A stretch of 64,000 nt of DNA from Arachis hypogaea (GCF_003086295.3 NC_092045.1:94812693-94876692); one strand, 5' to 3'; positions 42,741-56,152 are shown, counted from the first letter of the stretch. Notes: generated from the sequence alone by a model not told the origin. Numbers and translations are program-made.

Positions 42741-42786
42741 CGGGTTGCCTCCCGACAAGCGCTTCTTTAACGTCACTAGCTTGACG
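42741..42786 (-). promoter_or_regulatory. E5 GGGAGGCAACCC module
   Basis: GTCAAGCTAGTGACGTTAAA, then AAGCGCTTGTCGGGAGGCAA and CCCG in element orientation. Arms read TCGGG and CCCGA, a matched change from TTGGG/CCCAA, which supports selection on pairing. Confidence 0.7.
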
Positions 42787-42895
42787 GTCAGCTCTGCTAG
42801 TTCAGCAGATGAGTGCACCTCTGGCGATCAATCTCGCCTCCAAGATAGTGCTTCAACCTCTGGCCATTCACTGTAAATTTTCTGTCAGAATTCTC

Positions 42896-44043
42896 TTATT
42901 GTATTTCTACATGACCATACGGTGAAGATCTGGTAACCACAAACGGTCCTGACCATCGGGATTTCAGCTTCCCGGGAAAGAATTTGAGCCTTGAATTATA
43001 TAGAAGCACTCTTTGTCCTGGCTCAAAGACTCTAATGGCAATCTTCTTGTCATGCAGTAGCTTAGTTCTTTCCTTATAGAGCTTGGCATTCTCATAGGCT
43101 GAATATCTGAATTCATCAAGCTCATTCAGCTGGAGCATTCGCTTGATTCCTGCAGCTTCTGAATCAAGGTTCAGATATCTAATTGCCCAGTAAGCTTTAT
43201 GCTCCAGCTCAACTGGCAAGTGACAGGTTTTGCCATAGACCAACTGATAAGGGGACATGCCAATAGGAATCTTGTACTGTGTCCGGTATTCCCAGAGAGC
43301 ATCATCAAGCTTCCTAGACCAGTCCTTTCTGGAAACACTGACGGTCTTCTCTAGAATCCTCTTAAGTTTCCTGTTAGAAACTTTAACCTGTCCACTTGTC
43401 TGAGGGTGATAGGGGTTGCCACCTTATGACGGACTCCATATCTCAGCAGAAGAGAGTCCAACTGTCTGTTGCAGAAGTGGCTTCCTCCATCACTAATGAG
43501 TGTCCTTGGGACACCAAACCGGCTAAAAATATATCTCTGAAGAAAGCTCATTATCACTTTGGCATCATTGGTGGGCAAAGCCACGGCTTCCACCCACTTG
43601 GACACATAGTCAACTGCCACTAGAATATAGTTGTTTGAATGTGAGGGTGGAAAAGGTCCCATGAAATCAATACCCCACACATCAAACAACTCAACCTCAA
43701 GAATTCCCTGCTGTGGCATTTCATGGTTGGCAGGGAGATTCGTGGCTTTCTCACATCTGTCACAGTGTTTTACAAATGCTCTTGAGTCCCTGAAGAGAGT
43801 TGGCCAGTAAAACCTGCTCTAAAGGACCTTTGTAGCTGTCCTTTCACCACCAAAGTGACCTCCATACTCAGAACCATGACAGTGCCAAAGAATCTGCTGT
43901 TTTTCTTCATCTGGGACACATCTCCTGATGATTCCATCTGAGCACCTTTTAAAAAAGTATGGTTCCTCCCAAATATAGTACTTTGCATCAGTCAATAGCT
44001 TCTTTACTTGTTGCCTACTGTACTCCCTTGGGATAAAATTCAT
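42896..44043 (-). pseudogene. pol: E5 integrase remnant
   Basis: Three pieces. 44043-43819: zinc finger start (HCHGSEYGGHFGGER) ending in a stop where E4 has Gln after ATKVL. 43719-43351: catalytic core with [11 protein letters not shown] and ISDGGSHF, then a frameshift near 43430 just before the region with the third acidic residue. 43258-42896: C-terminus with the GPF module ([10 protein letters not shown]), ended by a stop at VEIQ. It would insert E5 DNA; it cannot work now. Confidence 0.85.
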
Positions 44044-44177
44044 GGCCTTATAATTCGCAATGTCTACAAACCATGGAGCCTACTGAATAAGGAACAATTG
44101 TTCATCTGAAAACGTCTCAGTCACAGCTGTGGGTGGTTGTACTCCTGCTTCAGGCTCAATTCTGGAAAGATGGTCAG

Positions 44178-46230
44178 CTACTTGATTCTCTGACCCTTTC
44201 CTGTTTTTATCTCAATATCAAACTCCTGAAGGAGCAACACCCATCTGATTAATCGTGGTTTAGAATCTTGTTTGGTTAAAAGGTACTTCAAAGCAGCATG
44301 ATCAGTATAAATAATAATCTTAGAACCAAGTAAATAGGACCTAAACTTATCAACAGCATACACAACAGCTAATAATTCCTTTTCTGTAGTTGTGTAATTC
44401 TTTTGGGCATCATTTAACACACGACTGGCATAGTAAATGACATGTACAAGCTTACCATGCCTCTGTCCTAAAACAGCTCCTATAGCAAAATCACTAGCAT
44501 CACACATTAATTCAAATGGTAGATCCCAGTCAGGGGGAGCTATAATGGGAGCAGAGGTAAATTTTGCTTTCAGGGTTTCAAAATCATGCAAAAAATCAGA
44601 ATCAAAGACAAAAGGAACATCAGCAACCAAGAGGTTGCATAGAGGTTTAGCAATTTTAGAAAAATCCTTTATAAATCTTCTATAAAATCCTGCATGACCC
44701 AAGAAACTCCTAACTGCCTTAACATTAGTTGGTGGTGGTAATTTTTCAATTACCTCCACTTTTGCTCTACCAACCTCAATTCCCTTACTTGAAATCCAGT
44801 GTCCAAGAACAATACCTTCTGTAACCATAAAATGGTATTTTTCCCAATTTAAAACAAGGTTTGATTCTTGACACCGTTTCAAGACAAGAGATAAATGCCT
44901 AAGGCAAGATTCAAAAGAATTACCAAAAACAGAAAAGTAATCCATAAATACCTCAATAAACTTTTCAACCATATCAGAAAAAATTGAAAGCATACACCTC
45001 TGAAAAGTTGCTGGGGCATTGCAAAGTCCAAAAGGCATTCTTCTGTAGGCAAATACTCCAAAAGGGCATGTGAATGCTGTCTTCTCCTGATCTTGAGGGT
45101 CCACTGTAATTTGATTATAGCCAGAATATCCATCTAGAAAACAATAAAATGCATGACCAGCTAACCTCTCAAGCATCTGATCAATGAAAGGCAGGGGGAA
45201 ATGATCCTTTCTTGTAGCAGTGTTGAGCCTCCTGTAGTTTATACACATTCTCCATCAAGTAACAGTTCTTGTGGGAATAAGCTCATTCTTTTCATTCTTG
45301 ATCACTGTCATCCCTCCTTTCTTGGGAACTACCTGCATAGGACTTACCCAAGGACTATCAGAAATAGGATAAATAATTCCTGCTTCCCATAATTTCATTA
45401 CCTCTTTTTGGACCACTTCTTTCATGGTTGGATTGAGTCTCCTTTGTGGTTGCATAACTAGTTTAGCATCATCTTCAAGGAGGATCTTATGCATACACTT
45501 GGTTGGACTAATCCCCTTTAAGTCACTAATGGTCCACCCAAGAGATGTTTTATGACTCTTGAGCACTGAAATAAGCGCCTCTTCCTCTTCTGGCTTTAGG
45601 GAAGAGCTTATAATTACTGGATATGAGTCATTCTCACCCAAGAACATATATTTCAGAGAAGGGGGTAAGGATTTGAGCTCAAGCTTGGGGGCTTCCTCCT
45701 CTGCTTTAGGCGTGTAAACCATAGCCTTCTGGGGTGGTAAATTATCAATTTCAACTAATTCATAATCAGAGATAGGATCCAAAATGTCATCAAGCACCTC
45801 AGCCTTCAGTACCTCTTGAACAAGTGGTTCAATAACATCTACTTTCATACACACTTCAGAGTCATTAGGGTGCTTGAGAGCTTCAAAAACATGAAGGACC
45901 ACCTGTTCTTCATTGACCCTCAGGGTTAATTCACCGTTTTGTACATCAATCAGAGCTCTACCTGTAGCTAAAAAGGGTTTACCAAGTATAATAGAGGATT
46001 TTACCTCCTCTTCCATGTCTAATATAACAAAATCAACAGGAAAGATAAATGGTCTTACTTTAACAAGTAAATCCTCAACCACACCCACAGGTAATTTAAT
46101 AGAAAGATCAGCAAGTTGAAGAGAAATACGAGTGGGTTTTACCTCCTCAATTTGAAGTTTTTTCATTACTGAAAGTGGCATTAGATTGATGCTAGCTCCA
46201 AGGTCACAAAAAGCTCTCTGAATGGTGACA
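44178..46230 (-). pseudogene. pol: E5 protease-RT-RNase H remnant
   Basis: The protease piece (DLGASINLMPLSVMKKL, SIILGKPFLATG) follows a stop near 46233 in the CTIG motif. The frame runs to 45255, meets a stop at TGWH, and resumes to 44178. RT keeps LDGYSGY and [15 protein letters not shown] but the catalytic FMDD reads FMDY (TAC at 44937-44939). RNase H has [14 protein letters not shown] and [12 protein letters not shown] frameshift near 44180 ends it. Polymerase activity should be lost by the D to Y change alone. Confidence 0.88.
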
Positions 46231-46466
46231 TCTCAAATGGTGCAAGGAATGACAAAGCTTTCTGGGTCTGGCATCTTCTCAAGAAGGTTGTGTTGAATAA
46301 TGGCACTGCATTCCTTGGTTAACACCACTGTTTCTTGTTTCTTTCGGTTCCTCTTGTGGGTCAACAATTCTTTCATAAATTTAGCATAGAGAGGTATTTG
46401 CTCCAGATCCTCTGCAAAGGGAATGTTGATCTGTAGCTTCTTGAAGACATCTAAAAATTTAGAGAA

Positions 46467-48132
46467 CTACTTTTCTTTGGAAGCCTTCTGAAGTCTCTGA
46501 GGATATGGCATTTTTGGCTTGTATTCAGGAGCCTTTGGCAATGTAGCATACGTGTCTAGAGAGTCAGGGAATGGGTTGTCTGCATGCTTTGGAGGGGCGT
46601 GCTCCACTTCTTCCTTTTTCTCTTCTGGAGCTTTCTTTTCAACTGGCTCTTCATTGGCCCTTGTCTCAAAGCCAGCTATTTTACCACTTCTCAATTGAAT
46701 AACCTTGCAGTCTTCTCTTAGGTTCACCACTGTATCACTTGAAAATGTACTTGCAGACCTCTCAGGTATTTACTTGCTCAGCTGGCCCATTTGCACTTCC
46801 AAGTTTCTAATGGAGACTCTGGTTCCTGCATAAAACTCCTCATCATCTCCCAATTAGAATCTTCCTTGGATTTAGAGTTAGCCTGCTGAGGCTGAGATTG
46901 GCGGTTATTGTAATTGTTCTATTGGAAACCGCTCTGAGAGTTATTGTTGAAATTCTGAAGTTTCTGGGGTTGTCCCTCCACCCAAAATTTGGGTGATTTC
47001 TCCATCCTTGATTGTATGTATGAGAATAGGGGTCATTATTGGGATTTTTAGAACCACTCCCCATGTAATTGACCTATTCAGAAGAGGATTGAGTATAATC
47101 ATAGTTGTCATTCTGCACTAAATGTCCTGCCATGTTATAAGAGATCTCTTGAAGTGGATTTTGGGTGTTGATAGCTGAGACTTGTATGCCACCCATGTGT
47201 TGAGTAAGTAGATTTATTTGCTGAGACATAAGCTTGTTCTGAGCAAAAACAGCATTAAGAGCTTCCACTTCCATGACACCCTTCTTCTGAGGAGCCTCAA
47301 AGTTCACAGGATTCCTATTAGAGGAGTATAAATATTGGTTGCTTGCAACTAATTCAATAAGCTCAATAGTCTCCTCTGGTGTCTTCTTCTTGCGCAGTGA
47401 ACCTCCTGCAGAATTGTCTAAGCACATCTTGGACATTTCACCCAAGCCTTCATAAAAGATATCTAGTTGAGTCCATTTTGAGAACATGTCTGGAGGGCAT
47501 TGCCTAATTAGTAGCTTGTATCTCTCCCAAGCTTCATACAGAGTCTCACAATCCTTCTGCCTGAAAGTCTGAACCTCCACCCTAAGCTTAGTCAGCTTCT
47601 TTGGTGGAAAAAATTTAGTGAGAAACTCAGTAACCACCTTGTTCCAAGTGTCCAAACTCTCCTTGGGTTGGAAATCTAGCCATAGCTTTGCTCCATCCCT
47701 CAGAGCAAATGGGAAGAGCATGAGTTTGTACACATCTGGGTTCACTCCATTTGTCTTCACAGTATCACAGATTTGTAGGAAGCTAGAAATAAACTGATTT
47801 GGGTCTTCGTGGGGAAGACCATGATAATGGCAGTTTTATTGCACCAGAGTGACCAGTTGAGGCTTCAACTCAAAGTTGTTCGCAGCAATAGGAGGTACCA
47901 CAATGCTCTTTCCATACAGATCTACAGTAGGAGCAGAGAAAGAGCCAAGTACTCTCCTTTGTTCATTCCCATTCGGGTTTGCCGCATTGGTATTATCAGT
48001 ATTATTCGGATCCATAGTGGATTCTGCAGCCTTATAAATTCTTGCTTGTTGTAAACGCCGCCTGAAAGTCCTTTCAGGTTCAGGATCAAAGTCTAAGAGA
48101 TGTTCTTTGTCTCTGTTCCTGCGCATAATCAA
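46467..48132 (-). pseudogene. gag: E5 gag remnant
   Basis: Pieces 48132-47836 (MRRNRDKEHLLDFDPEPERT), 47760-47074 (gag core with LRDGAKLWLDFQPKESLD and TLYEAWERYK, then NPVNFEAPQKKGVMEVEALN), 47064-46843 and 46730-46467. Stops replace Gln near 47833 and Glu near 47072; later pieces differ in frame. The DPEPERT and PQKKGV blocks match the E1/E3/E6 gag and are absent from E4 gag. Confidence 0.85.
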
Positions 48133-48419
48133 ACAGCAAACAAGAAAGAACAGGAATCTCTACGTCAGAGTGCAGAGAATTCCCAGTGAGGTAATCTGTG
48201 TAAAATAATATAATAAACGTACTAAATAAAATAAATGATAAATAGGTAACACCAAACTCAATTTTAGAAATTAAAAAAATATTGGTGCTATTTATTTATT
48301 CAAATTTTTTTCGAAAATTATTATTTTTTCTAAAAAAAAGGATTTTTAATAAAATAAAGAAAAAAATAAAACGCCTAATCTAAGCAATCAAACAACTTAT
48401 AGTTGTTAATCACAGTCAA
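48133..48419 (-). other. E5 5' leader
   Basis: Short AT-rich leader with one ACACCAAACTCA motif (about 48250) and TTTTTCGAAAATT. No ORF. Confidence 0.6.
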
Positions 48420-48437
48420 TCCCTGACAACGGCGCCA
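48420..48437 (-). other. E5 primer binding site, decayed
   Basis: TGGCGCCGTTGTCAGGGA in element orientation, two mismatches from the tRNA-Asp site, 6 bases inside the 5' LTR. Confidence 0.8.
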
Positions 48438-48443
48438 AAAACT

Positions 48444-49834
48444 TGGTGCGATATTTTATAACCCACAAATTAACCGGCAAGTGCACCGGGTCATACCAAA
48501 TAATACCTTACGTGAGTAAGGGTCGATCCCACAAGGATTGATGGATCAAGCAACAATGGTTAAGTGATAGGATTAGTTAGGCAAGCAGAAAGTGTTTTTT
48601 GAGATATTCAAAGAGCATTAAACAGTACTTTAAGAATTTCAGAAAGCAAGTAGCAATGAGTTGGGAATAAAATATTTGAGAAAGTAGTTAAGGTCCAGGG
48701 TTATCTATTTTTCCGGATTTATTTTCCTTACTAACTATTTTAATCATGCAAGATTTAATTTCATGGCAAACTATATATGACTAGACCCTAATTCCTTATA
48801 CCTTCTTAGTCTTCTCTAAAATTCATTAATTGCCAATTCCTTGGTCAATTAATTCCAATTAGAGGGTGATGATCAATTTCTAATTTATATGCCAAAAGAA
48901 TCCTAATTATCCAAAAATAAGGGGATTATATGTCACATATCCCGTTAAATACAAACAATTAGAAATTCAGTATAATATGTTTTCCAGCTGTTGTTCAAGT
49001 AAAGAACTTTTTCAAGTTTTACAAGAACGTAATTAGAACATGGGTCATACTTCCGTTCCACCCAATGTTCATAAAATAAAGAATGAAAACAATTATTGAA
49101 ATATAAATCTAGACATGGATTAAATTAGAAAGATCAAATGAATAAATCCATACAAATAGACAGAGCTCCTAACCTTAACAATAGAGGATTAGTTGCTCAT
49201 GATTGAGAGGGAAAATAAGGATTCAGGTAAAAAATGTGTGTGTCATGTCTAAATGTACAGAGTTCCTATTTATAACTAATCCTAATAAATTTAAAATCTA
49301 ATTATCTAAAAATAATATCTTTTCCTAAAATTCAGATTTGAATTTAAATTCGAATTAATTAACAAGTCTTCCGTTGATGGGTGGGGACCACTTGATTTGT
49401 CCATTCTGCAGCTTCTAATCTGTGTTTTCTGGGCTGAAAACTGGTTCAAAAGGCGGCCCAAAATCCACGTCAGCGATTTCTGTAAATTCTGTAGATCGCG
49501 CACGTCACGCGTACGCGTCAGTCACGCGTACGCGTCGCTAGTCTTCTTCGCAAGTCACGCGGATGCGTCGGTCACGCGAACGCGTCGCCATGGATACCTC
49601 TAATGCACGCGCACGCGTCAGGCACGCGTGCGCATCGCTCCTCGCAGCTATCTCCTGTGATTCTTGTACTGCAGAAACTCCATCAAATTCTGCCGAATGC
49701 TACCTAAAATAAATAAAATTGCCCAAAACTCAAAATAGAATCTATAGTAGCTAAAATATAATTAATTCTTTATTAAACTAAACAATTTAAGTGCAAATTC
49801 ACTAGGAAAAGATAGAAAAGATGCTCACGCATCA
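48444..49834 (-). repeat. E5 5' LTR (1391 bp)
   Basis: TATA-like TTATAAATAGG at 49266-49276 (minus). CG-rich array at 49498-49632, which lacks 49 bp present in the 3' LTR (12865-12920); the loss is between two CACGCGNACGCGTCGC copies, as expected of recombination within the array. Confidence 0.9.
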
Positions 49835-49839
49835 CTTGT

Positions 49840-50264
49840 CACGCGTACGTGTCAAGTACGCGCACGCGTCGCTGTGCAACTCTCTAAATCACGCGCACGC
49901 ATCGCTCCTCGTTGGTCATCTCCTTCAGCCTTGGCCAAATTGATGGGAGGGAAATGTGGACTATTGTATATCGTTAGAAAGCTCTGAAAGTTAGCTTTCC
50001 AACACCACTAAGATCACGTCCATTGGACCTTTGTAGCTTGAGTTATTCAGGTTTGAGTGTAGAGAGGTCATGGTTGCCAGCATCATTCGCCTTCATCTCT
50101 TCTTCTGCAAAAATTCCATCAAATCCAGCCGAATGCTAACTAAAATAAACAGAATTGCACAAGACTCAAAGTAGCATCCATTGTGGCTAAAAGATAATTA
50201 ATTCTTGATTAAACTCAACAAATTAAATGCAAATTCACTAGGAAAAGATCGGAAAGATGCTCAC
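49840..50264 (-). repeat. Family-B solo LTR, part 2 of 3
   Basis: Continues 11737 across E5: ACGCGTACGTGTCAAGTACG and related units, ending GAAAGATGCTCAC at the E6 site. The last six bases (GCATCA) are at 60029-60034. Confidence 0.75.
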
Positions 50265-51911
50265 TGATGAGCGGATAATTTGTACGCTTTTTGGCATTGT
50301 TTTTAGTATGTTTTTAGTATGATCTAGTTAGTTTTTAGTATATTTTTATTAGTTTTTAGTTAAAATTCACTTTTCTGGACTTTACTATGAGTTTGTGTGT
50401 TTTTTTGTGATTTCAGGTATTTTCTGGCTGAAATTGAGGGACCTGAGCAAAAATCTGATTCAGAGACCAAAAAGGACTGCAGATGCTGTTGGATTCTGAC
50501 CTCCCTGCACTCGAAGTGGATTTTCTGGAGCTACAGAAGCCCAATTGGCGCGCTCTCAACGGCGTTGGAAAGTAGACATCCTGGGCTTTCCAGCAATATA
50601 TGATAGTCTATACTTTGCCCAAGATTTGATGGCCCAAACCGGCGTTCAAAGTCACCCTCAGAATTCCCAGCGTTAAACGCCGGAACTGGCACCAAAATGG
50701 GAGTTAAACGCCCAAACTGGCATAAAAGCTGGCGTTTAACTCCAAGGAGAGTCTCTACACGAAAATGCATCAATGCTCAGCCCAAGCACACACCAAGTGG
50801 GCCCGGAAGTGGATTTTTATGTCATTTACTCATCTCTGTAAACCCTAGGCTACTAGTTCTCTATAAGTAGGACCTTTTACTATTGTATTTTCATCTTTGG
50901 ACATCTAGTTCTTAGATCAAATCTTGGTTCTTCTGGTTCCCTCTTTGGGGCCGAAACCAATGATCACACTATCACTTATGTATTTTCAACGGTGGAGTTT
51001 CTACACACCATAGATTAGGTGTGGAGCTCTGCTGTACCTCGAGTATTAATGCAATTACTATTGTTCTTCTATTCAATTCCGCTTGTTCTTGTTCTAAGAT
51101 ATCACTTGTTCTTCAACTTGATGAATGTGATGATCCGTGACACTCATCATCATTCTCACCTATGAACGTGTGACTGACAACCACCTCCGTTCTACCTTAG
51201 ACTGGGTGAATATCTCTTGGATTCTTTAACCGGAATCTTCGTGGTATAGGCTAGAACTGATGGCGGCATTCAAGAGAATCCGGAAGGTCTAACCTTGTCT
51301 GTGGTATTCTGAGTAGGATTCAATGATTGAATGACTGTGACGTGCTTCAAACTCCTGAGGGCGGGGCGTTAGTGACAGACGCAAAAGAATCACTGGATCC
51401 TATTCCGGCCTGATCGAGAACCGACAGATGGATAGCCGTGCCGTGACAGGGTGCGTTGAACATTTCCACTGAGAGGATGGGAGGTAGCCACTGACAACGG
51501 TGAAACCCTTGCTTAAGCTTGCCATGGAAAGGAGTAGGAAGAATTGGATGAAGACAGTAGGAAAGCAGAGAGACGGAAGGGACAAGCATCTTCATACGCT
51601 TATCTGAAATTTCTACCAATGAATTACATAAGTATCTCTATCTTTATCTTTATATTTTATTCGCATATCACCATACCCATTTGAGTTTGCCTGACTAAGA
51701 TTTACAAGGTGACCATAGCTTGCTTCATACCAACAATCTCTGTGGGATCGACCCTTACTCGCGTAAGGTTTATTACTTGGACGACCCAGTACACTTGCTG
51801 GTTAGTTGTGCGAAGTTGTGTTTATGCCATGGTATTGAACACCAAGTTTTTGGATTCATTACCGGGGATTATTTGATTTGTGAAAAGTATTGATCACAAT
51901 TTCGCATACCA
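50265..51911 (+). repeat. E6 5' LTR (1647 bp)
   Basis: TGATGAGCGG to CGCATACCA. TATA-like CTATAAGTAGG at 50871-50881, palindromes at about 50670-50742. A PBS-like copy (CACCAAGTTTTTGGATTCAT) lies near 51839, inside U5. Confidence 0.92.
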
Positions 51912-51917
51912 AGTTTT

Positions 51918-51935
51918 TGGCGCCGTTGCCGGGGA
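51918..51935 (+). other. E6 primer binding site (tRNA-Asp)
   Basis: Exact TGGCGCCGTTGCCGGGGA, six bases after the LTR. Confidence 0.9.
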
Positions 51936-53445
51936 TTGTTCGAGTATGGACAACTAACGGTTCATCTTGTTGCTTAGATTAGGTATTTTTTTTCAGAATT
52001 CTTGAAGATGAATTCTAGAGTTTCATGATGATTTGTTGAAGTCTGGCTGGCTGTGAAGCCATGTCTAATTTCATTGGACCGAGGTTTCAACTTATCATCA
52101 CAAGAGCTTGTTGATTTCTATCAATCTTGCTTTTGGAGCAGTGATCTGCTAAGGTTTGGCTGGCCATTGGCCATGTCTAGTGTTTTGGACCGAAGCTTTC
52201 CTTGAAAGCTTGGCTGGCTGTGAAGCCATGTCAAATTTACAAAATCATAAAAACAAAAAATTATTCTATGTTTCTTGTTGAGACACTAGTCTCATGTTAA
52301 GTTTGGTGTCAATTGCATGCATTCATTCATGTGTCTTAGTGATCTTCAAGATGTTCTTGATGATTTCTTACTCTAATCTTTAAATTCTCTTGACTTGAGT
52401 GTTTTATGTGTCTCATATGCATTCTCATTAGTGTCAGTAGTATACAAACTGCTAAGTTTGGTGTCTTGCATGCATTGTTATTTGATTCTTGTTGCATTTT
52501 GATTTTTCCTTATTATTAAAAATCCAAAAATATTTTTAATTTGTGTCTTCTCAAGTCAATAATACAGAGAATTGCAGATTTAGAACATACAGCAGAGAAA
52601 TTACACAGAAAAAGCTGGGCGTTCAAAACGCCCAGTGAAGAAGGACAGACTGGCGTTTAAACGCCAGCCAGGGTACCTGGTTGGGCGTTTAACGCCCAAA
52701 AGGGTATAGTTTTGGGCGTTAAACGCCAGAATGTGCACCATTCTGGGCGTTTAACGCCAGGATGGCACAAGAGGGAAGATTTTGTTTTTAATGCAGATTT
52801 TTTTTTCAGTTTTCAAACTTTTTCAAAATCAAATCTTTTTCAAATCATATCTTTTCAATCAAATCTTTTTCAAAATCAATTTCTCTCTATTTTTAAAAAT
52901 ACTTGCTATCAATCAATGATTTGATTCAACATTTCAAGTATGTTGCCTTTTCTATTGAGAAAGGTTTAATGTTTGAATCATATCTTTTCTTGTTAGCCAA
53001 GTTTTTAATTTTCAAAATCAAATCTTTTTAAAATGTTTTTCAAATCATATCTTCTCAATCACATCTTTTTAAAACTAATCATATCTTCTTAACCACATCT
53101 TTTTCAAAATAGTTTTCAATCAAATCTTTTTGATTTCTAATTTCAAAATCTTTTTCAAAAATCACTTGATTTCTTTTCCACTTTCATTTTCGAAAATCAA
53201 TTAGTGTTTTTCAAAAATGTTTTCAAAATCTTTTACTTAATTTTCGAAAATTACTTCCCTTCTTCTCACATCCTTCTATTTATGGACTAACACTATTCCT
53301 TAATGCAAAATTCAAACTCCATCTTCTTTAATAAGATTCAAATTTTCTACTTCTGTCTTCTACTTTTCTTTTCCTCTGACACCTAAAGGAATCTCTATAC
53401 TGTGACATAGAGGATTCCACATTTTCTTGTTCCCTTCTCTTTCTT
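51936..53445 (+). other. E6 5' leader
   Basis: Contains repeats of CTTGGCTGGCTGTGAAGCCA-type sequence (52040-52240, three copies of GGCTGGC...CCATGTC), two TAAGTTTGGTGTC motifs (about 52299, 52453), a palindrome array (52617-52762), and an AT-rich part. No supported ORF. Confidence 0.65.
52617..52762. repeat. GGCGTTTAACGCC palindrome array, E6 leader
   Basis: Five units in the same order as in the E3 leader, again beginning GGGCGTTCAAAACGCCC. Confidence 0.85.
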
Positions 53446-55769
53446 ATGAGCAGGAGCAAGGACAAAAGCATTCTTGTTGGGGCTGATCCTGAACCTGAAA
53501 GGACCTTGAAGAGAAAGCTAAGAGAAGCCAAAGCACAACTCTCTGTAGAGGACCTAACAGAAATCTTCAAAGAAGAAGAACCTATGGCAGCCGAAAACAA
53601 CAACAATGCCAACAATGCAAGGAAGTTGCTGGGTGACTTTACTGCACCTACTCCCAACTTTTATGGGAGAAGCATCTCTATCCCTGCCATTGGAGCAAAC
53701 AACTTTGAGCTTAAGCCTCAATTAGTTTCTCTAATGCAACAGAATTGCAAGTTCCATGGACTTCCATTGGAAGATCCTCATCAGTTTTTAGCTGAATTCT
53801 TGCAAATCTGTGACACTGTCAAGACTAATGGGGTTGACCCTGAGGTCTACAGACTGATGCTATTCCCTTTTGCTGTAAGAGATAGAGCTAGGACATGGTT
53901 GGACTCTCAACCTAAAGAAAGCCTAGACTCTTGGGAAAAGCTAGTCAATGCCTTCTTGGCAAAGTTCTTTCCACCTCAAAAATTGAGTAAGCTTAGAGTG
54001 GAAGTCCAAACCTTCAGACAGAAGGAAGGAGAATCCCTCTATGAAGCTTGGGAAAGATACAAACAATTAATCAGAAAGTGTCCTTCTGATATGCTTTCTG
54101 AATGGAGCATCATAGGTATTTTCTATGATGGTCTCTCTGAACTGTCCAAAATGTCTTTGGATAGCTCTGCTGGAGGATCTCTTCATCTGAAGAAGACGCC
54201 TACAGAAGCTCAAGAGCTGATTGAAATGGTTGCAAATAACCAATTCATGTACACTTCTGAAAGAAATCCTGTGAATAATGGGACTAGTCAGAAGAAAGGA
54301 GTTCTTGAGATTGACACTCTGAATGCCATATTGGCTCAGAATAAAATATTGACTCAACAAGTCAATATGATTTCTCAAAGTCTGTCTGGAATGCAAAATG
54401 CACCAAGCAGTACTAAGGAGGCTTCATCTGAGGAAGAAGCTTATGATCCTGAGAAGTGAATTACATGGGAGAATCCTATGGAAACACCTATAATCCTTCA
54501 TGGAGAAATCATCCAAATCTCTCATGGAAGGATCAACAGAGACCTCAACAAGGTTTCAACAATAATAATGGTGGAAGAAACAGGTTTAGCAATAGCAAGC
54601 CTTTTCCATCATCTTCTCAGCAACAGATAGAGAGTTCTAAGCAGAATACCTCTGACTTAGCAACCATGGTCTCTGATCTAATCAAAACCACTCAAAGTTT
54701 CATGACTGAAACAAGGTCCTCCATTAGAAACTTGAAGGCACAAGTGGGTCAGCTGAGCAAGAAAATTACTGAACTCCCTCCTAGTACTCTTCCAAGCAAC
54801 ACAGAAGAAAATCCAAAAGGAGAATGCAAGGCCATCAACATGGCCGAATTTTGGGAGGAAGGAGAGGCAGTGAACGCCACTGAGGAAGACCTCAATGGAC
54901 GTCCACTGGCCTCCACTGAGTTCCCCAATGAGAAACCATGGGAATCTGAGGCTCAAAATGAGACCATAGAGATTCCATTGGACTTACTTCTGCCATTCAT
55001 GAGCTCTGATGAGTATTCTTCCTCTGAAGAGGATGAGTATGTCACTGAAGAGCAAGTTGCTAAATACCTTGGAGCAATCATGAAGCTAAATGACAAGTTA
55101 TTTGGAAATGAGACTTGGCAGGATGAATTCCATTTGCTCACCAAAGAACTGGATGACTTGTCTAGGCAGAAACTGCCTCAAAAGAGATAGGATCCTGGGA
55201 AGTTTTCAATACCTTGTACCATAGGCACCATGACCTTCAAGAAGGCCTTGTGTGACTTAGGGTCAAGTGTAAACCTCATGCCTCTCTCTGTAATGGAGAA
55301 GTTAGGGATCTTTGAGGTGCAGGCTACAAAAATCTCACTAGAGATGGCAGACAATTCAAGAAAACAAACCTATGGACTTGTAGAGGATGTTCTGGTAAAG
55401 GTTGAAGACCATTACATCCCTGCTGATTTCATAGTCCTAGAGACTGGGAAGTGCATGGATGAATCCATCATCCTTGGCAGACCCTTCCTAGCCACAGCAA
55501 GGGCTGTGATTGATGTTGATAGAGGAGAATTGATCATTCAAGTGAATGAAGAATCCCTTGTGTTTAAGGCTCAAGGATATCCCTCTGTCATCATGGAGAG
55601 GAAGCATGAAGAGCTTCTCTCAAAACAGAGCCAAACAGAGCCCCCACAGTCAAACTCTAAGTTTGGTGTTGGGAGGCCACAACCAAACTCTAAGTTTGGT
55701 GTTGAACCCCCACATTCAAACTCTAAGTTTGGTGTTGGGAGGTTCCAACATTGCTCTAAACATCTGTGA
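53446..55769 (+). pseudogene. gag-pro: E6 gag-protease, broken twice
   Basis: Same protein as E3. The gag half (53446-54459) is open, with FPFAVRDRARTWLDSQP. A 16-base deletion at 54455, between two GAGAA-like edges, shifts the frame into an immediate TGA. The original frame continues from 54456 to 55190, where CAA of E3 (KRQDP) is TAG. The protease piece (55230-55769) keeps DLGSS and ILGRPFL and the NSKFGV tail repeats. Only gag could be made from this copy. Confidence 0.9.
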
Positions 55770-55788
55770 GGCTCCATGAGAGCCCCCT

Positions 55789-55834
55789 GTCAAGCTACTG
55801 ACATTAAAGAAGCGCTTGTTGGGAGGCAACCCAA
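55789..55834 (+). promoter_or_regulatory. E6 GGGAGGCAACCC module
   Basis: GTCAAGCTACTGACATTAAA, then AAGCGCTTGTTGGGAGGCAA and CCCAATG. A T-rich tract ends in TTTTTTTGTAG at 55880 before GTTGATGATCATGAG, a candidate 3' splice site as in E3. Confidence 0.6.
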
Positions 55835-55976
55835 TGTTATATTTTGACTATTTTCCTTTGTTATTTTATGTTTTTTTGTAGGTTGATGATCATGAGAAGT
55901 CACAAAATCAATTGAAAAAGCAAAAATAGAATGAAAAACAGGAAGAAAAATAGCACACCCTGGAGGAAGAACCTAC

Positions 55977-56152
55977 TGGCGTTTAAACGCCAGTAAGGCT
56001 AGCTGTTGGGCGTTTAACGCCCAGTCTGGCACCATTCTGGGCGTTTAACGCCAGAAAGGGGCACCAGACTGGCGTTAAACGCCAGAAAAGGGCAAGAAGC
56101 TGGCGTTAAACGCCAGAAATGGGCACCAGCCCGGCGTTTAACGCCAGAAATG
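55977..56152. repeat. GGCGTTTAACGCC palindrome array, E6 inter-ORF
   Basis: Six units, the first intact here (CTGGCGTTTAAACGCCAG) where E3 has a mutated arm. Confidence 0.85.
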
